Shown here piece by piece: positions 1 through 8,562 of a DNA stretch of 64,000 nt. The notes under the pieces are model-generated. The model worked only from the letters and a program-made list of their open reading frames with translations, was not told the DNA's origin and made no database searches. Each line of letters begins with the position of its first letter. Within the stretch, counting starts at the first letter, position 1. A program made the position numbers and the translations under genes. The stretch is from Gammaproteobacteria bacterium (GTDB lineage Bacteria; Pseudomonadota; Gammaproteobacteria; Burkholderiales; Gallionellaceae): NCBI GenBank assembly GCA_018820925.1, contig JAHJNJ010000039.1, positions 1 through 64,000 on the forward strand, given 5' to 3'.

Positions 1-2
1 AA

Positions 3-764
3 AAATATAAAGGCAATTTCATTCTCGCAGTGGAAGGCAACCCGCCGCTGAACGAAGACGGCATGTTCTGCATTCACGGTGGACGTCCCTTCGTCGAGGT
101 GTTGAAAGAAACTGCAGCAGACGCAAAAGCCATCATCTCCTGGGGCGCATGCGCTTCCTGGGGTTGCGTGCAGGCGGCCAAGCCCAACCCCACGCGCGCC
201 ACACCCGTACACAAAGTCATCACCGACAAACCCATCATCAAAGTGCCGGGCTGCCCGCCCATCGCCGAGGTGATGACGGCTGTTGTGACTTACATGCTCA
301 CCTTCGACCGCATCCCCGAGCTGGATCGCCAGGGGCGCCCGAAAATGTTTTACGGTCAGCGCATTCACGACAAATGCTATCGCCGTCCGCACTTTGATGC
401 CGGCCAGTTCGTCGAGCAATGGGATGACGAAGCCGCGCGTCGCGGTTACTGCCTGTACAAGATGGGCTGCAAAGGCCCCACGACTTACAACGCATGTTCC
501 ACCGTGCGCTGGAACGGCGGCGTGTCTTTCCCCATCCAGTCCGGTCACGGTTGTATCGGCTGTTCCGAGGACGGGTTCTGGGACAAGGGCGGGTTCTACA
601 ACCGCGTTACCGACATCAAGCAGTTCGGCGTCGAATCGAATGCGGACAAGGTCGGCGGCACGGTGGCGGCAGTGGCGGGCGCGGCGGTGGTGGCACACGC
701 GGCAGTCAGCGCGCTGAGCAAGGCGCGCGGCGGCAAGAGTGAAGAGAAAAAGGGAGATAAATAA
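3..764 (+). CDS. hupS: [NiFe] uptake hydrogenase small subunit, 5' truncated by window edge
   Basis: Frame is open from base 3 ([21 protein letters not shown]...); motifs [51 protein letters not shown]-terminal hydrophobic segment. Confidence 0.97.
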   Translation, partial: KYKGNFILAVEGNPPLNEDGMFCIHGGRPFVEVLKETAADAKAIISWGACASWGCVQAAKPNPTRATPVHKVITDKPIIKVPGCPPIAEVMTAVVTYMLTFDRIPELDRQGRPKMFYGQRIHDKCYRRPHFDAGQFVEQWDDEAARRGYCLYKMGCKGPTTYNACSTVRWNGGVSFPIQSGHGCIGCSEDGFWDKGGFYNRVTDIKQFGVESNADKVGGTVAAVAGAAVVAHAAVSALSKARGGKSEEKKGDK

Positions 765-766
765 TC

Positions 767-2566
767 ATGTCAGCTTACGAAACTCAGGGCTTCAAGCTCG
801 ACAACAGCGGCAAGCGCGTGGTGGTCGATCCGGTATGCCGCATCGAAGGACACTTGCGCGTCGAAGTGAATCTGGACAGCAACAACGTCATCCGCAATGC
901 CGTTTCCACCGGCACCATGTGGCGCGGTCTGGAGGTGATCCTGAAAGGCCGCGACCCTCGCGATGCCTGGGCGTTCACCGAGCGTATCTGCGGTGTGTGC
1001 ACCGGCACGCATGCGCTGACTTCGGTGCGCGCAGTGGAAGACGCGTTGTCCATCCAGATTCCCGAGAACGCCAACACCATCCGCAACATCATGCAGCTCA
1101 ACCTGTATGTGCACGATCACCTGGTGCACTTCTACCACTTGCATGCGCTGGACTGGGTGGACGTGGTATCCGCGCTCAAGGCCGATCCGAAGAAGACTTC
1201 CGATCTGGCGCAGAGCATCTCGAGCTGGCCGCTATCGTCGCCCGGTTATTTCCGCGATGTGCAAAATCGTTTGAAGAAGTTCGTTGAGTCCGGTCAGCTC
1301 GGCCCGTTCAGCAACGGTTACTGGGGCAGCCCGGCCTACAAGCTGCCGCCGGAAGCCAACCTGATGGCGGTGACGCATTACCTCGAAGCGCTCGATTTCC
1401 AGAAAGAGATCGTCAAGGTCCACACCATTTTCGGCGGCAAGAATCCGCACCCGAACTGGCTGGTGGGCGGCGTGCCGTGCGCGATCAACCTGAACGATGT
1501 CGGCGCAGTCGGCGCGATCAACATGGAACGCCTGAACCTGGTGAAGAGCATCATCGACCGCAGCAAGGAATTCGTGGAGAAGGTGTACATCCCCGACCTG
1601 CTGGCCATCGCGTCGTTCTACAAAGGCTGGGGTTACGGCGGCGGACTGTCGTCGAAGAACTTCATGTCCTACGGCGATATTCCGCAGCACGCCAACGATT
1701 ACACCGCGCCCAATCTGTTGTTGCCGCGCGGTGCCGTCATCAACGGCGACCTCAGCAAGATCCACGAGATCGACCTGCGCAATCCGGATGAGATCCAGGA
1801 GTTCGTTTCGCACTCCTGGTACAAGTATGCAGACGAGAGCAAGGGCCTGCATCCCTGGGACGGTATCACCGAAGCCAACTATTCTCCCGAAGGTCCGAAC
1901 TTCAAGGGCTCGCGTACCAGGATCGAGAACCTCGACGAGAGCGCCAAGTACTCCTGGATCAAGGCACCACGCTGGAAAGGCAATGCCATGGAAGTCGGTC
2001 CGCTGTCGCGCATGGTGCTGGGCTATTTGCAGCCCAAGCAATATCCGGTCATCAAGGACACCATCGACGGCGTGCTGAAGAAACTGGACCTGCCGGTGAC
2101 GGCCTTGTTCTCCACGCTGGGCCGCACGGCGGCGCGCGGCATCGAGGCGTTGTATTGCGCCGACCTGCAAGTGCAGCAGTTCGACAAGCTGATGGCCAAC
2201 CTCAAGGCCGGCGACGACTCCACGGCCAACGTCGAGAAGTGGGAGCCGTCCACCTGGCCCAAGGAAGCCAAGGGCGTGGGCTTCACCGAAGCACCACGCG
2301 GCGCACTGGGTCACTGGATCAAGATCAAGGACACCAAAATCGACAACTACCAGTGCGTGGTGCCGACTACCTGGAACGGCAGTCCGCGCGATGCCAAAGG
2401 CCAGATAGGCGCGTTCGAAGCTTCGCTCATGAATACACCCATGGCCAAGGCCGATCAACCGCTGGAGATACTGCGCACGCTGCACAGTTTCGACCCCTGC
2501 CTGGCATGCTCCACGCATGTGATGTCGCCGGACGGGCAAGAGATGAGCCGTGTCACGGTTCGCTAA
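767..2566 (+). CDS. hupL: [NiFe] uptake hydrogenase large subunit
   Basis: N-terminal [12 protein letters not shown] and C-terminal DPCLACSTH motifs, followed by a cleavable extension [15 protein letters not shown]. Confidence 0.98.
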   Translation: MSAYETQGFKLDNSGKRVVVDPVCRIEGHLRVEVNLDSNNVIRNAVSTGTMWRGLEVILKGRDPRDAWAFTERICGVCTGTHALTSVRAVEDALSIQIPENANTIRNIMQLNLYVHDHLVHFYHLHALDWVDVVSALKADPKKTSDLAQSISSWPLSSPGYFRDVQNRLKKFVESGQLGPFSNGYWGSPAYKLPPEANLMAVTHYLEALDFQKEIVKVHTIFGGKNPHPNWLVGGVPCAINLNDVGAVGAINMERLNLVKSIIDRSKEFVEKVYIPDLLAIASFYKGWGYGGGLSSKNFMSYGDIPQHANDYTAPNLLLPRGAVINGDLSKIHEIDLRNPDEIQEFVSHSWYKYADESKGLHPWDGITEANYSPEGPNFKGSRTRIENLDESAKYSWIKAPRWKGNAMEVGPLSRMVLGYLQPKQYPVIKDTIDGVLKKLDLPVTALFSTLGRTAARGIEALYCADLQVQQFDKLMANLKAGDDSTANVEKWEPSTWPKEAKGVGFTEAPRGALGHWIKIKDTKIDNYQCVVPTTWNGSPRDAKGQIGAFEASLMNTPMAKADQPLEILRTLHSFDPCLACSTHVMSPDGQEMSRVTVR

Positions 2567-2587
2567 CGCGCACGAAAGGAGACTGTC

Positions 2588-3292
2588 ATGTCAGTTACAA
2601 CACAAGACGACGACTCGGCGCTCACCGCCGCGGGCAATACGGTGTATGTGTACGAAGCACCGGTGCGCGCGTGGCACTGGATCAACGCACTGAGCATCGT
2701 GACGCTGGCGATCACCGGCTGGTTCATCGCCAGTCCGCTACCGAGTGTGAGCGGAGAAGCGAGCGAAAACTTCCTCATGGGCAATATCCGCTTCGTGCAT
2801 TTTGCGGCGGGCTATGTGTTTGCCATCGGCTTGCTGGTGCGTCTGTACTGGGCGTTCGTGGGCAATCATCATGCGCGCCAGTTGTTCCTGCTGCCGGTGA
2901 CCGACAAGAACTGGTGGGCCGGTTTATTGCAGGAGATTCGCTGGTACGCGTTCCTCGAAAAGTATCCGAAGAAATATGTGGGCCATAACCCGCTCGGACA
3001 TCTGTTCATGTACTTCGCCATTACGCTGAGCGGCACATTCCTCATCGTCACCGGCTTCGCGCTGTACGGCGAAGGTGCACAGGAAGGACACTGGTCACAC
3101 ACGCTGTTCACCAGCTGGGTGATCCCGTTGTTCGGGCAAAGCCAGACGGTGCATACCTGGCATCACCTGGTGGCCTGGGGCGTGGTGTGCTTCGTGATCA
3201 TCCACGTGTACACGGCGATCCGCGAGGACATCATGTCGCGGCAAACCATGATCAGCGCGATGATTGATGGCAAGCGGACGTTCCGTGAGTAA
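2588..3292 (+). CDS. hupC: Ni/Fe-hydrogenase b-type cytochrome subunit
   Basis: Hydrophobic multi-TM protein with RAWHWINALSI and HTWHHLVAWGVVCFVIIHVY; directly follows hupL. Confidence 0.95.
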   Translation: MSVTTQDDDSALTAAGNTVYVYEAPVRAWHWINALSIVTLAITGWFIASPLPSVSGEASENFLMGNIRFVHFAAGYVFAIGLLVRLYWAFVGNHHARQLFLLPVTDKNWWAGLLQEIRWYAFLEKYPKKYVGHNPLGHLFMYFAITLSGTFLIVTGFALYGEGAQEGHWSHTLFTSWVIPLFGQSQTVHTWHHLVAWGVVCFVIIHVYTAIREDIMSRQTMISAMIDGKRTFRE

Positions 3293-3341
3293 ACGGTTCG
3301 GTCTTCCCTTGCGACAGCCTTCCCTTAAGGTTAACAACGCC

Positions 3342-3674
3342 ATGTCGCAAGCGTTGAAAGCAAACGCGGGCAATCGCCCGCGTTTCTTTTGGGCCGCACC
3401 GCGCACGCCGGTGCATCCCGGTCATTTCCTCGAAACCCGCTATCTGCAGCCCGGCAAGATCTCGCAAGAGGCACTTGCTGACGCGCTCGGCATTTCCCGT
3501 CGCCGCGTCAACGAACTGGTCTGTGGAAAGCGCGTGATCACCCCCGATACCGCCGTGCGCCTGGCCTTGCATTTCGGCACGGATGTGGCGTTCTGGCTGG
3601 AGTTGCAGTTCGCCTGGGATCTGCATCAGGCGCAGCAACTGTATTACGGTAAGGTTATATCCGTTCCGGAGTAG
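3342..3674 (+). CDS. HigA/VapI-family XRE antitoxin-like HTH protein, no toxin ORF seen nearby
   Basis: HPGHFLETRYLQPGKISQEALADALGISRRRVNELVCGKRVITPDTAVRLALHFGTDVAFWLELQFAWDL matches the HigA HTH pattern; ATG at 3342 chosen over the longer ORF start. Confidence 0.85.
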   Translation: MSQALKANAGNRPRFFWAAPRTPVHPGHFLETRYLQPGKISQEALADALGISRRRVNELVCGKRVITPDTAVRLALHFGTDVAFWLELQFAWDLHQAQQLYYGKVISVPE

Positions 3675-3685
3675 CCGGTAACCGG
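3675..3685. repeat. Short palindrome CCGGTAACCGG just after the HigA-like stop codon
   Basis: Read directly; function unknown. Confidence 0.4.
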
Positions 3686-3690
3686 TCAGC

Positions 3691-3704
3691 CAATGTCCAC
3701 ATTG
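3691..3704. promoter_or_regulatory. 14-bp palindrome CAATGT-CC-ACATTG, candidate activator site
   Basis: Perfect inverted repeat about 70 bp upstream of a sigma54-like promoter; binding protein unknown. Confidence 0.4.
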
Positions 3705-3771
3705 AAACAGTCAGATTTATGGCTGTGCAAGTAACACATTAATTTCTATAAATAATCCAGTTTTCGGCAGT

Positions 3772-3787
3772 TGGCATGAGTCCTGCT
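3772..3787 (+). promoter_or_regulatory. Candidate sigma54 (-24/-12) promoter TGGCATGAGTCCTGCT
   Basis: GG-N10-GC spacing preserved; matches TGGCACG-N4-TTGCW except two positions; about 30 bp upstream of the hupD ATG; sigma54 activator encoded in the same locus. Confidence 0.65.
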
Positions 3788-3815
3788 GTTACACAGTGCG
3801 TAACAAGGAGGAGAT

Positions 3816-4427
3816 ATGAATAAAAACAAACTGCTGATACTCGGTATCGGCAACATCCTGTGGGCAGACGAAGGCTTTGGCGTGCGCTGTGTGGAAACGC
3901 TGAATGCCGCTTACCAGTTTGGCGACGATGTGACCGTGCTGGATGGCGGCACGCAAGGCCTGTACCTGCTGCCTTTTCTCGAAGAAGCGCGCTACCTGAT
4001 CGTGTTCGATGCCGTGGACTACGGCAAGACGCCAGGCGAAATGGTCATCGCCAAAGACGAGGAAGTGCCGCGCTTCATGGGTGCCAAGAAAATGAGTCTG
4101 CACCAGACCGGTTTCCAGGAAGTCATCGCCTGTGCCGCGCTGGGCGAGAAATTGCCAGAATCCATGATGCTCATCGGCGTGCAGCCGGAACAACTGGAAG
4201 ATTTCGGCGGCAGCCTGCGCAACATCGTCAAACAACAAATTCCGCGCGCACTGGATGTGGCGCTGCAACAAATCCGGCAATGGGGTTTCACTTATTCGCC
4301 GCGCAGCACGAGCGTGGTGGATGAACATCAGCATGTGCTGCAGATGGATGAATACGAGGCGGGACGGCCCTCGGCCGAACTGGCTTGCCGTCATGGCGAC
4401 GAGCGATTCATGAGCGGGCAGGTTTGA
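3816..4427 (+). CDS. hupD: Hydrogenase maturation endopeptidase
   Basis: ILGIGNILWADEGFGVRCVE and VLDGGTQGLYLL motifs of the HupD/HyaD/HoxM family. Confidence 0.96.
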   Translation: MNKNKLLILGIGNILWADEGFGVRCVETLNAAYQFGDDVTVLDGGTQGLYLLPFLEEARYLIVFDAVDYGKTPGEMVIAKDEEVPRFMGAKKMSLHQTGFQEVIACAALGEKLPESMMLIGVQPEQLEDFGGSLRNIVKQQIPRALDVALQQIRQWGFTYSPRSTSVVDEHQHVLQMDEYEAGRPSAELACRHGDERFMSGQV

Positions 4428-4428
4428 T

Positions 4429-4737
4429 ATGTGTCTCGGTATCCCCATGCAGGTTATTGAAGTGCACGAAACCACCGCGCTGTGCGCAGGCCGCAACGGG
4501 CAGATGTTGATCAACACCATGCTGCTGGAAAAAGTGGAAGTCGGGCAGTGGCTGCTGACTTTCCTGGATGCGGGGCGCGAGGTGATCGATGCGGAGCGCG
4601 CGGCGCTGGTGAATGCGGCGCTGGACGGGTTGCAGGCGTTGTCGGACGGCAGCGAGGTGGATATGGATGTGTTCTTTGCCGACCTGGTGAACCGGGAGCC
4701 GACGCTGCCGGAATTTTTGAGAAAGGACAGGATATGA
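4429..4737 (+). CDS. hupF: HypC/HupF-family hydrogenase chaperone
   Basis: MCLGIPMQVIEV start typical of HypC/HupF; operon position. Confidence 0.93.
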   Translation: MCLGIPMQVIEVHETTALCAGRNGQMLINTMLLEKVEVGQWLLTFLDAGREVIDAERAALVNAALDGLQALSDGSEVDMDVFFADLVNREPTLPEFLRKDRI

Positions 4738-5216
4738 GCGAGACGGTGGAGTTCTCCGCGATACGTGCGGCTGAAATGAAGGAGAGTTTTAATCTTTTGC
4801 TGGAACGCTTGCGCGCACAAAGCAAGATCATGTTGCTGGACGCGGAAGGTCTCGAATCCTTTGTGATGGAGGGCGATGATGGCATGGTGCTGTTCACGCA
4901 GGAGCCGGACCAGCAACCCGAGACCTGGGACGTGGCGGTGATCCTGCCCGAAGTGCTTAAACTGACCGGCGACCGCTTGCGCGCCGCGATCATCTCGCCC
5001 GAATTGGCGCGCAAGGAAAAAGCGCGCTTCGGCATCACGCGCTGGCCCACGCTGGTGTTCGTGCGCGACGGCGGCTATGTCGGCGCGATCGAAGGCATGC
5101 GCAACTGGGACGAATACACGCGCGAGATCGCGGAGATGCTGGATAAGCCGGTGGGGCGCGCGCCGTCGGTGGGGATTCCGGTGACGGCGGTGGGCGAAGC
5201 GTCGGCTTGTCACTAA
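4734..5216 (+). CDS. hupG: HupG/HyaE thioredoxin-like hydrogenase assembly protein
   Basis: ATG overlaps hupF stop; WDVAVILPEVLKLTGDRLRAAIISPE...FGITRWPTLVFVRDGGYVGAIEGMRNWDEY. Confidence 0.88.
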   Translation: MSETVEFSAIRAAEMKESFNLLLERLRAQSKIMLLDAEGLESFVMEGDDGMVLFTQEPDQQPETWDVAVILPEVLKLTGDRLRAAIISPELARKEKARFGITRWPTLVFVRDGGYVGAIEGMRNWDEYTREIAEMLDKPVGRAPSVGIPVTAVGEASACH

Positions 5217-5228
5217 TAGATTATCGAT

Positions 5229-5333
5229 TCCCTCCCCCTTGCAGGGGGAGGGGTAGGGTGGGGGTAGAAAAAAGGTGCGACAGTTGTCCGTTCTTACCCC
5301 CATCCCAGCCTTCCCCCTTAAAGGGGGAAGGAG
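5229..5333. repeat. Palindromic intergenic element CCCTCCCCCTTGCAGGGGGAGGGGTAGGGTGGGGGT...ACCCCCATCCCAGCCTTCCCCCTTAAAGGGGGAAGG
   Basis: Two local hairpins inside long imperfect inverted arms, between hupG and hupH. Confidence 0.8.
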
Positions 5334-5389
5334 CGTGAGGCAGGTATCCACAGAATTTGGCGAAGGCAAAAAAATTTAAGGAGCAATCC

Positions 5390-6262
5390 ATGATGAAAGA
5401 ATTCCCCATCCCCCTGGTCGCAATCGGCCCCGGCTCCCAGCCGGAGGAAGAGGCGCTGCAATACATGCCGCTGCCCGCCTCGATGATGACGTTTGCCCTG
5501 CCGGTGCTCAACGAAGAAGCCGATCCCGCCCTGATGGCCGCCGCCTGCCGCGTGGTGGAGCAACTGCGCGACAAGATGCGCGTTACGCCGCTCGGCTCAC
5601 CCGACATTCCGCAAGCCGAGCTGCATGAGGTGGATGCCGAGGTGGTGCAATTGCTGAACCAGACCCTGGGCGAGGGCGAGGTGAGTATCGCGGTGCGCGG
5701 TTCGGGCCAGTACCGTATCCAGGAAACGGTGTTCGCCAGCGTGTGGCGCGTGCATGAATTCGCGACCGACGGGCGTCTGATCGGCGATACCATCATGGCC
5801 TGCGCGATTCCGCCCATGGTGGTTCAGTGGGCGCGGGACGGCGTGTCGCTGGAGTGCCCGATTCCGGAAAAGACGCCGGGCATCATGAATGCGCTGTCGG
5901 TGTTGTCGGAGATCGTGGGCAAGGCCGGGGCATTCAAGTCGGGCGATGCTGCGCATGTCGTCAACCTGACTTTGCTGCCCATGTCGCCGGAAGACATGAA
6001 TTGCCTGACGATGGCGCTGGGCGTGGGGGCGGTGACCATTCTCTCGCGCGGTTACGGCAATTGCCGCATCACCAGCACCCGGTTGCCGAATGTGTGGTGG
6101 GTGCAGTACTTCAACAGCATGGACACGCTGATCCTGAACACCCTGGAAGTCAGCGAAGTGCCGGAAGTGGCGCTGGCCTCGCAGGAGGACTATGAGGACA
6201 GCATCGAACGCCTGGGCGAATGGCTGCACGTGATGCAGGCGCCGGAAGATATGAACGAATAA
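5390..6262 (+). CDS. hupH: HupH/HyaF-family hydrogenase expression/assembly protein
   Basis: KEFPIPLVAIGPGSQPEEEALQYMPLPASM...RGYGNCRITSTRLPNVWWVQYFNSMDTLILNTLEV. Confidence 0.93.
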   Translation: MMKEFPIPLVAIGPGSQPEEEALQYMPLPASMMTFALPVLNEEADPALMAAACRVVEQLRDKMRVTPLGSPDIPQAELHEVDAEVVQLLNQTLGEGEVSIAVRGSGQYRIQETVFASVWRVHEFATDGRLIGDTIMACAIPPMVVQWARDGVSLECPIPEKTPGIMNALSVLSEIVGKAGAFKSGDAAHVVNLTLLPMSPEDMNCLTMALGVGAVTILSRGYGNCRITSTRLPNVWWVQYFNSMDTLILNTLEVSEVPEVALASQEDYEDSIERLGEWLHVMQAPEDMNE

Positions 6263-6263
6263 T

Positions 6264-6482
6264 ATGAGCATGTTCGAGGGCTCTTTTCTGGGCGACAATA
6301 GGAAATTATCGGATGATGCGGTGCGGATGGAATGCGGCATCTGCTGGGAGGTGTACGATCCTGCCTTGGGCGATGCGGTTTGGCAGATCGCACCCGGCAC
6401 CCCGTTCTCGCAATTGCCGGAGCACTGGACCTGCCCGAACTGCGATGCGCCCAAGCACAAGTTTATGGTGGAAAACGTATGA
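6264..6482 (+). CDS. hupI: HupI rubredoxin
   Basis: CGICWEVYDP...WTCPNCDAPKHKF rubredoxin motifs. Confidence 0.95.
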   Translation: MSMFEGSFLGDNRKLSDDAVRMECGICWEVYDPALGDAVWQIAPGTPFSQLPEHWTCPNCDAPKHKFMVENV

Positions 6483-6502
6483 ACCTGTGAAATGCGGTTG
6501 TC

Positions 6503-6590
6503 GTAGGTGCGAATTTATTCGCACATAACTTCTGGTTCGTGCGAACACCCACAGGGTGCAAGAACCTCGGCGAGGTAAATTCGCACCTAC
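6503..6590. repeat. Palindromic element GTAGGTGCGAATTTATTCGCAC...GGTAAATTCGCACCTAC
   Basis: Inverted arms read directly, between hupI and hupJ. Confidence 0.8.
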
Positions 6591-6615
6591 AAGCGCCCAA
6601 TTTGCGGATATCAAA

Positions 6616-7134
6616 ATGAACGAAATCGAACAAAAACTGGAAAAGGTATTCACCGACATCGCCAACACGCGCATGGCGGGGCTGCCCATCTGCAATCCCG
6701 TGCTGCGCGTGCAGGCGGTTGGGTTTCGCGAGTGGCAGGAGCACTGGGTGGGCGTGCTGGTCACGCCGTGGACCATCAGCTTGGTGCTGATGCCGGGTGA
6801 AAAAGGCCCGCTCAAGACGCTGGGCGCGGACGAGAAGATGACTTGGGAATTTCCTTCGGGCAATTACGAGTTCATGGGGTTGAACGAACCGGCGCTGGGC
6901 AGTTGCCAAGTGTGTTCGCTGATTTCGCCGGTGGGCGATGTGGCGTCTCACGAGGATGCGGTGACGATTGCCGGGCAGGTGATGGAAGCCCTGTTCGTGG
7001 CGGACAATTCCGACCAAAGACGCGATGCGCAACGCAGACAGGAATTCGAGACCGCGCGCATGCAGGGCGAGCCGGTGCTGGATAAACCGCTTTCGCGGCG
7101 CGATTTTCTGCGCGGCAATTTCCTGGGGATGTAG
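6616..7134 (+). CDS. hupJ: HupJ/HybE-family [NiFe]-hydrogenase assembly chaperone
   Basis: MAGLPICNPVLRVQAVGFREW...VGVLVTPWTISLVLMPG...WEFPSGNYEFMG; ATG at 6616 avoids translating the upstream repeat. Confidence 0.9.
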   Translation: MNEIEQKLEKVFTDIANTRMAGLPICNPVLRVQAVGFREWQEHWVGVLVTPWTISLVLMPGEKGPLKTLGADEKMTWEFPSGNYEFMGLNEPALGSCQVCSLISPVGDVASHEDAVTIAGQVMEALFVADNSDQRRDAQRRQEFETARMQGEPVLDKPLSRRDFLRGNFLGM

Positions 7135-7136
7135 GT

Positions 7137-8219
7137 TTGGTGGATGTCGGCAAGTTAACGCTGAGTGTGATCCGGGACGGCAATTCGGTCAGCGCGACGG
7201 AGATCCGTTCCACGCGCCCGATGGCGGCGCAGATACTGAAAGGCAAGACGCCCGCGCAGGTTCTGCAGATTGTCCCCCTGTTGTTCAGTGTGTGCGGCCG
7301 CGCACAGGGCGCGGCGGCCGCAGCCGCGTTGCAGGCGGCAAGGCAGGGCGATGCGGCTGCTTCGGCTGCGGAAGAGCGGACAATTGTCTGCGAAGCCATA
7401 CAGGAACACTTGTGGCGCATCCTGCTCGATTGGCCCAAGTTGCTGGGTTTGCCCCAACAGGAGCAACGTTTCGCGGGGTGGTATGCGCTGTTGCGCAAGA
7501 TCGGCGCGGGCGAGGCTGCCATGGATATTTTCCTGCATGAGTTCGAGCGCGCTAGCCTGGGCATGCCGGTTGCGGAATGGCGGTTATTCAGTGATTATCA
7601 CGCGTTGCAAACAGGGTTTAGCGAGGCGCATAGTCCGGTGGCACAATTGCTGTCTAAACTGGACGCATTGCAGCATGACGGTAAGCGTCCGGACACGGTC
7701 CGGCTGTTGCCCGCCTGGACGGCGACAGAAGCCAGCCGGGCATGTGCCGGAAAATGGAATGCCGATTTCTCCGCCCACCCTGAATGGCTTGGGAACGCGG
7801 CGGAAGCGGGTGCGTGGACTTACTATGCAGACGACAAGTTGCTGTGCGATGTGCGGCAACAGGGCGGTTCGGCAGCATTGATCCGCGTGCTGGCCAGGGT
7901 GCTGGATGTGATCGAAATGGCAAGCGGCAGTGCCGCGAAGCGGCTGGATGTTGTCAGCCCGGCGCCGGGCGAAGGCATTGCGGTGGTGCGCACCGCGCGC
8001 GGCTTGCTGATGCATCACGTGCGATTGGCGGCGGAGCAGGTGAAGGAATACGAGATCGTGGCACCGACGGAATGGAATTTTCATCCGGACGGCGCATTCG
8101 CGCAGGACATGCGCGGTCTGGAAGTCGAAGACGCGGAACAGTTGCAACAACTGGCGCAGATTGCCGCCTTGTCGCTCGATCCCTGCGTTGCATACGAAGT
8201 GGAGATTCGCAATGCATGA
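7137..8219 (+). CDS. hupK: HupK, HupL-like hydrogenase assembly scaffold
   Basis: TTG (or GTG at 7140) start; PTEWNFHPDGAFAQDMRGLE and LDPCVAYEVEIRNA resemble the HupL C-terminus without the full active-site motif. Confidence 0.85.
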   Translation: MVDVGKLTLSVIRDGNSVSATEIRSTRPMAAQILKGKTPAQVLQIVPLLFSVCGRAQGAAAAAALQAARQGDAAASAAEERTIVCEAIQEHLWRILLDWPKLLGLPQQEQRFAGWYALLRKIGAGEAAMDIFLHEFERASLGMPVAEWRLFSDYHALQTGFSEAHSPVAQLLSKLDALQHDGKRPDTVRLLPAWTATEASRACAGKWNADFSAHPEWLGNAAEAGAWTYYADDKLLCDVRQQGGSAALIRVLARVLDVIEMASGSAAKRLDVVSPAPGEGIAVVRTARGLLMHHVRLAAEQVKEYEIVAPTEWNFHPDGAFAQDMRGLEVEDAEQLQQLAQIAALSLDPCVAYEVEIRNA

Positions 8220-8553
8220 GATGTCGTTGGCGGAGGGCGTTTTGCAGTTAATTGAGGATTCGGCCAGGACGCAGGATTTCAGCCGCGTCAAAACCGTGTG
8301 GCTGGAGATCGGCCAACTGGCGGGCGTGGAAGTGGAGGCGATGAAGTTCTGTTTCGATGCGGTGGTGCATGACAGCATCGCCGAGAATGCGGAATTGGTG
8401 ATTATCGAAATACCCGGCCAGGCCTGGTGCATGCATTGTGCCGAAGTCGTGCATGTGCAGGCCCTGTTCGATGCCTGTCCCCAGTGTGGCAGCCATCAGG
8501 TGCAGGTGACGGGCGGAAATGAAATGCGAGTCAAGGAACTCGACGTGGAATAG
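8212..8553 (+). CDS. hypA: Hydrogenase nickel incorporation protein HypA
   Basis: MHEMSLAEGVLQLIED start; zinc site CMHC...CPQCGS. Confidence 0.97.
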   Translation: MHEMSLAEGVLQLIEDSARTQDFSRVKTVWLEIGQLAGVEVEAMKFCFDAVVHDSIAENAELVIIEIPGQAWCMHCAEVVHVQALFDACPQCGSHQVQVTGGNEMRVKELDVE

Positions 8554-8562
8554 GAGGATGTA

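Noticed and set aside
1232-2539. 435-aa minus-strand ORF opposite hupL
   Set aside because: Antisense shadow of a clearly coding hydrogenase gene in moderately high-GC DNA; no recognisable motifs.
3789-5369. 526-aa minus-strand ORF opposite hupD-hupF-hupG
   Set aside because: Spans three well-supported plus-strand genes and a palindromic repeat; low-complexity His/Arg composition typical of antisense frames.
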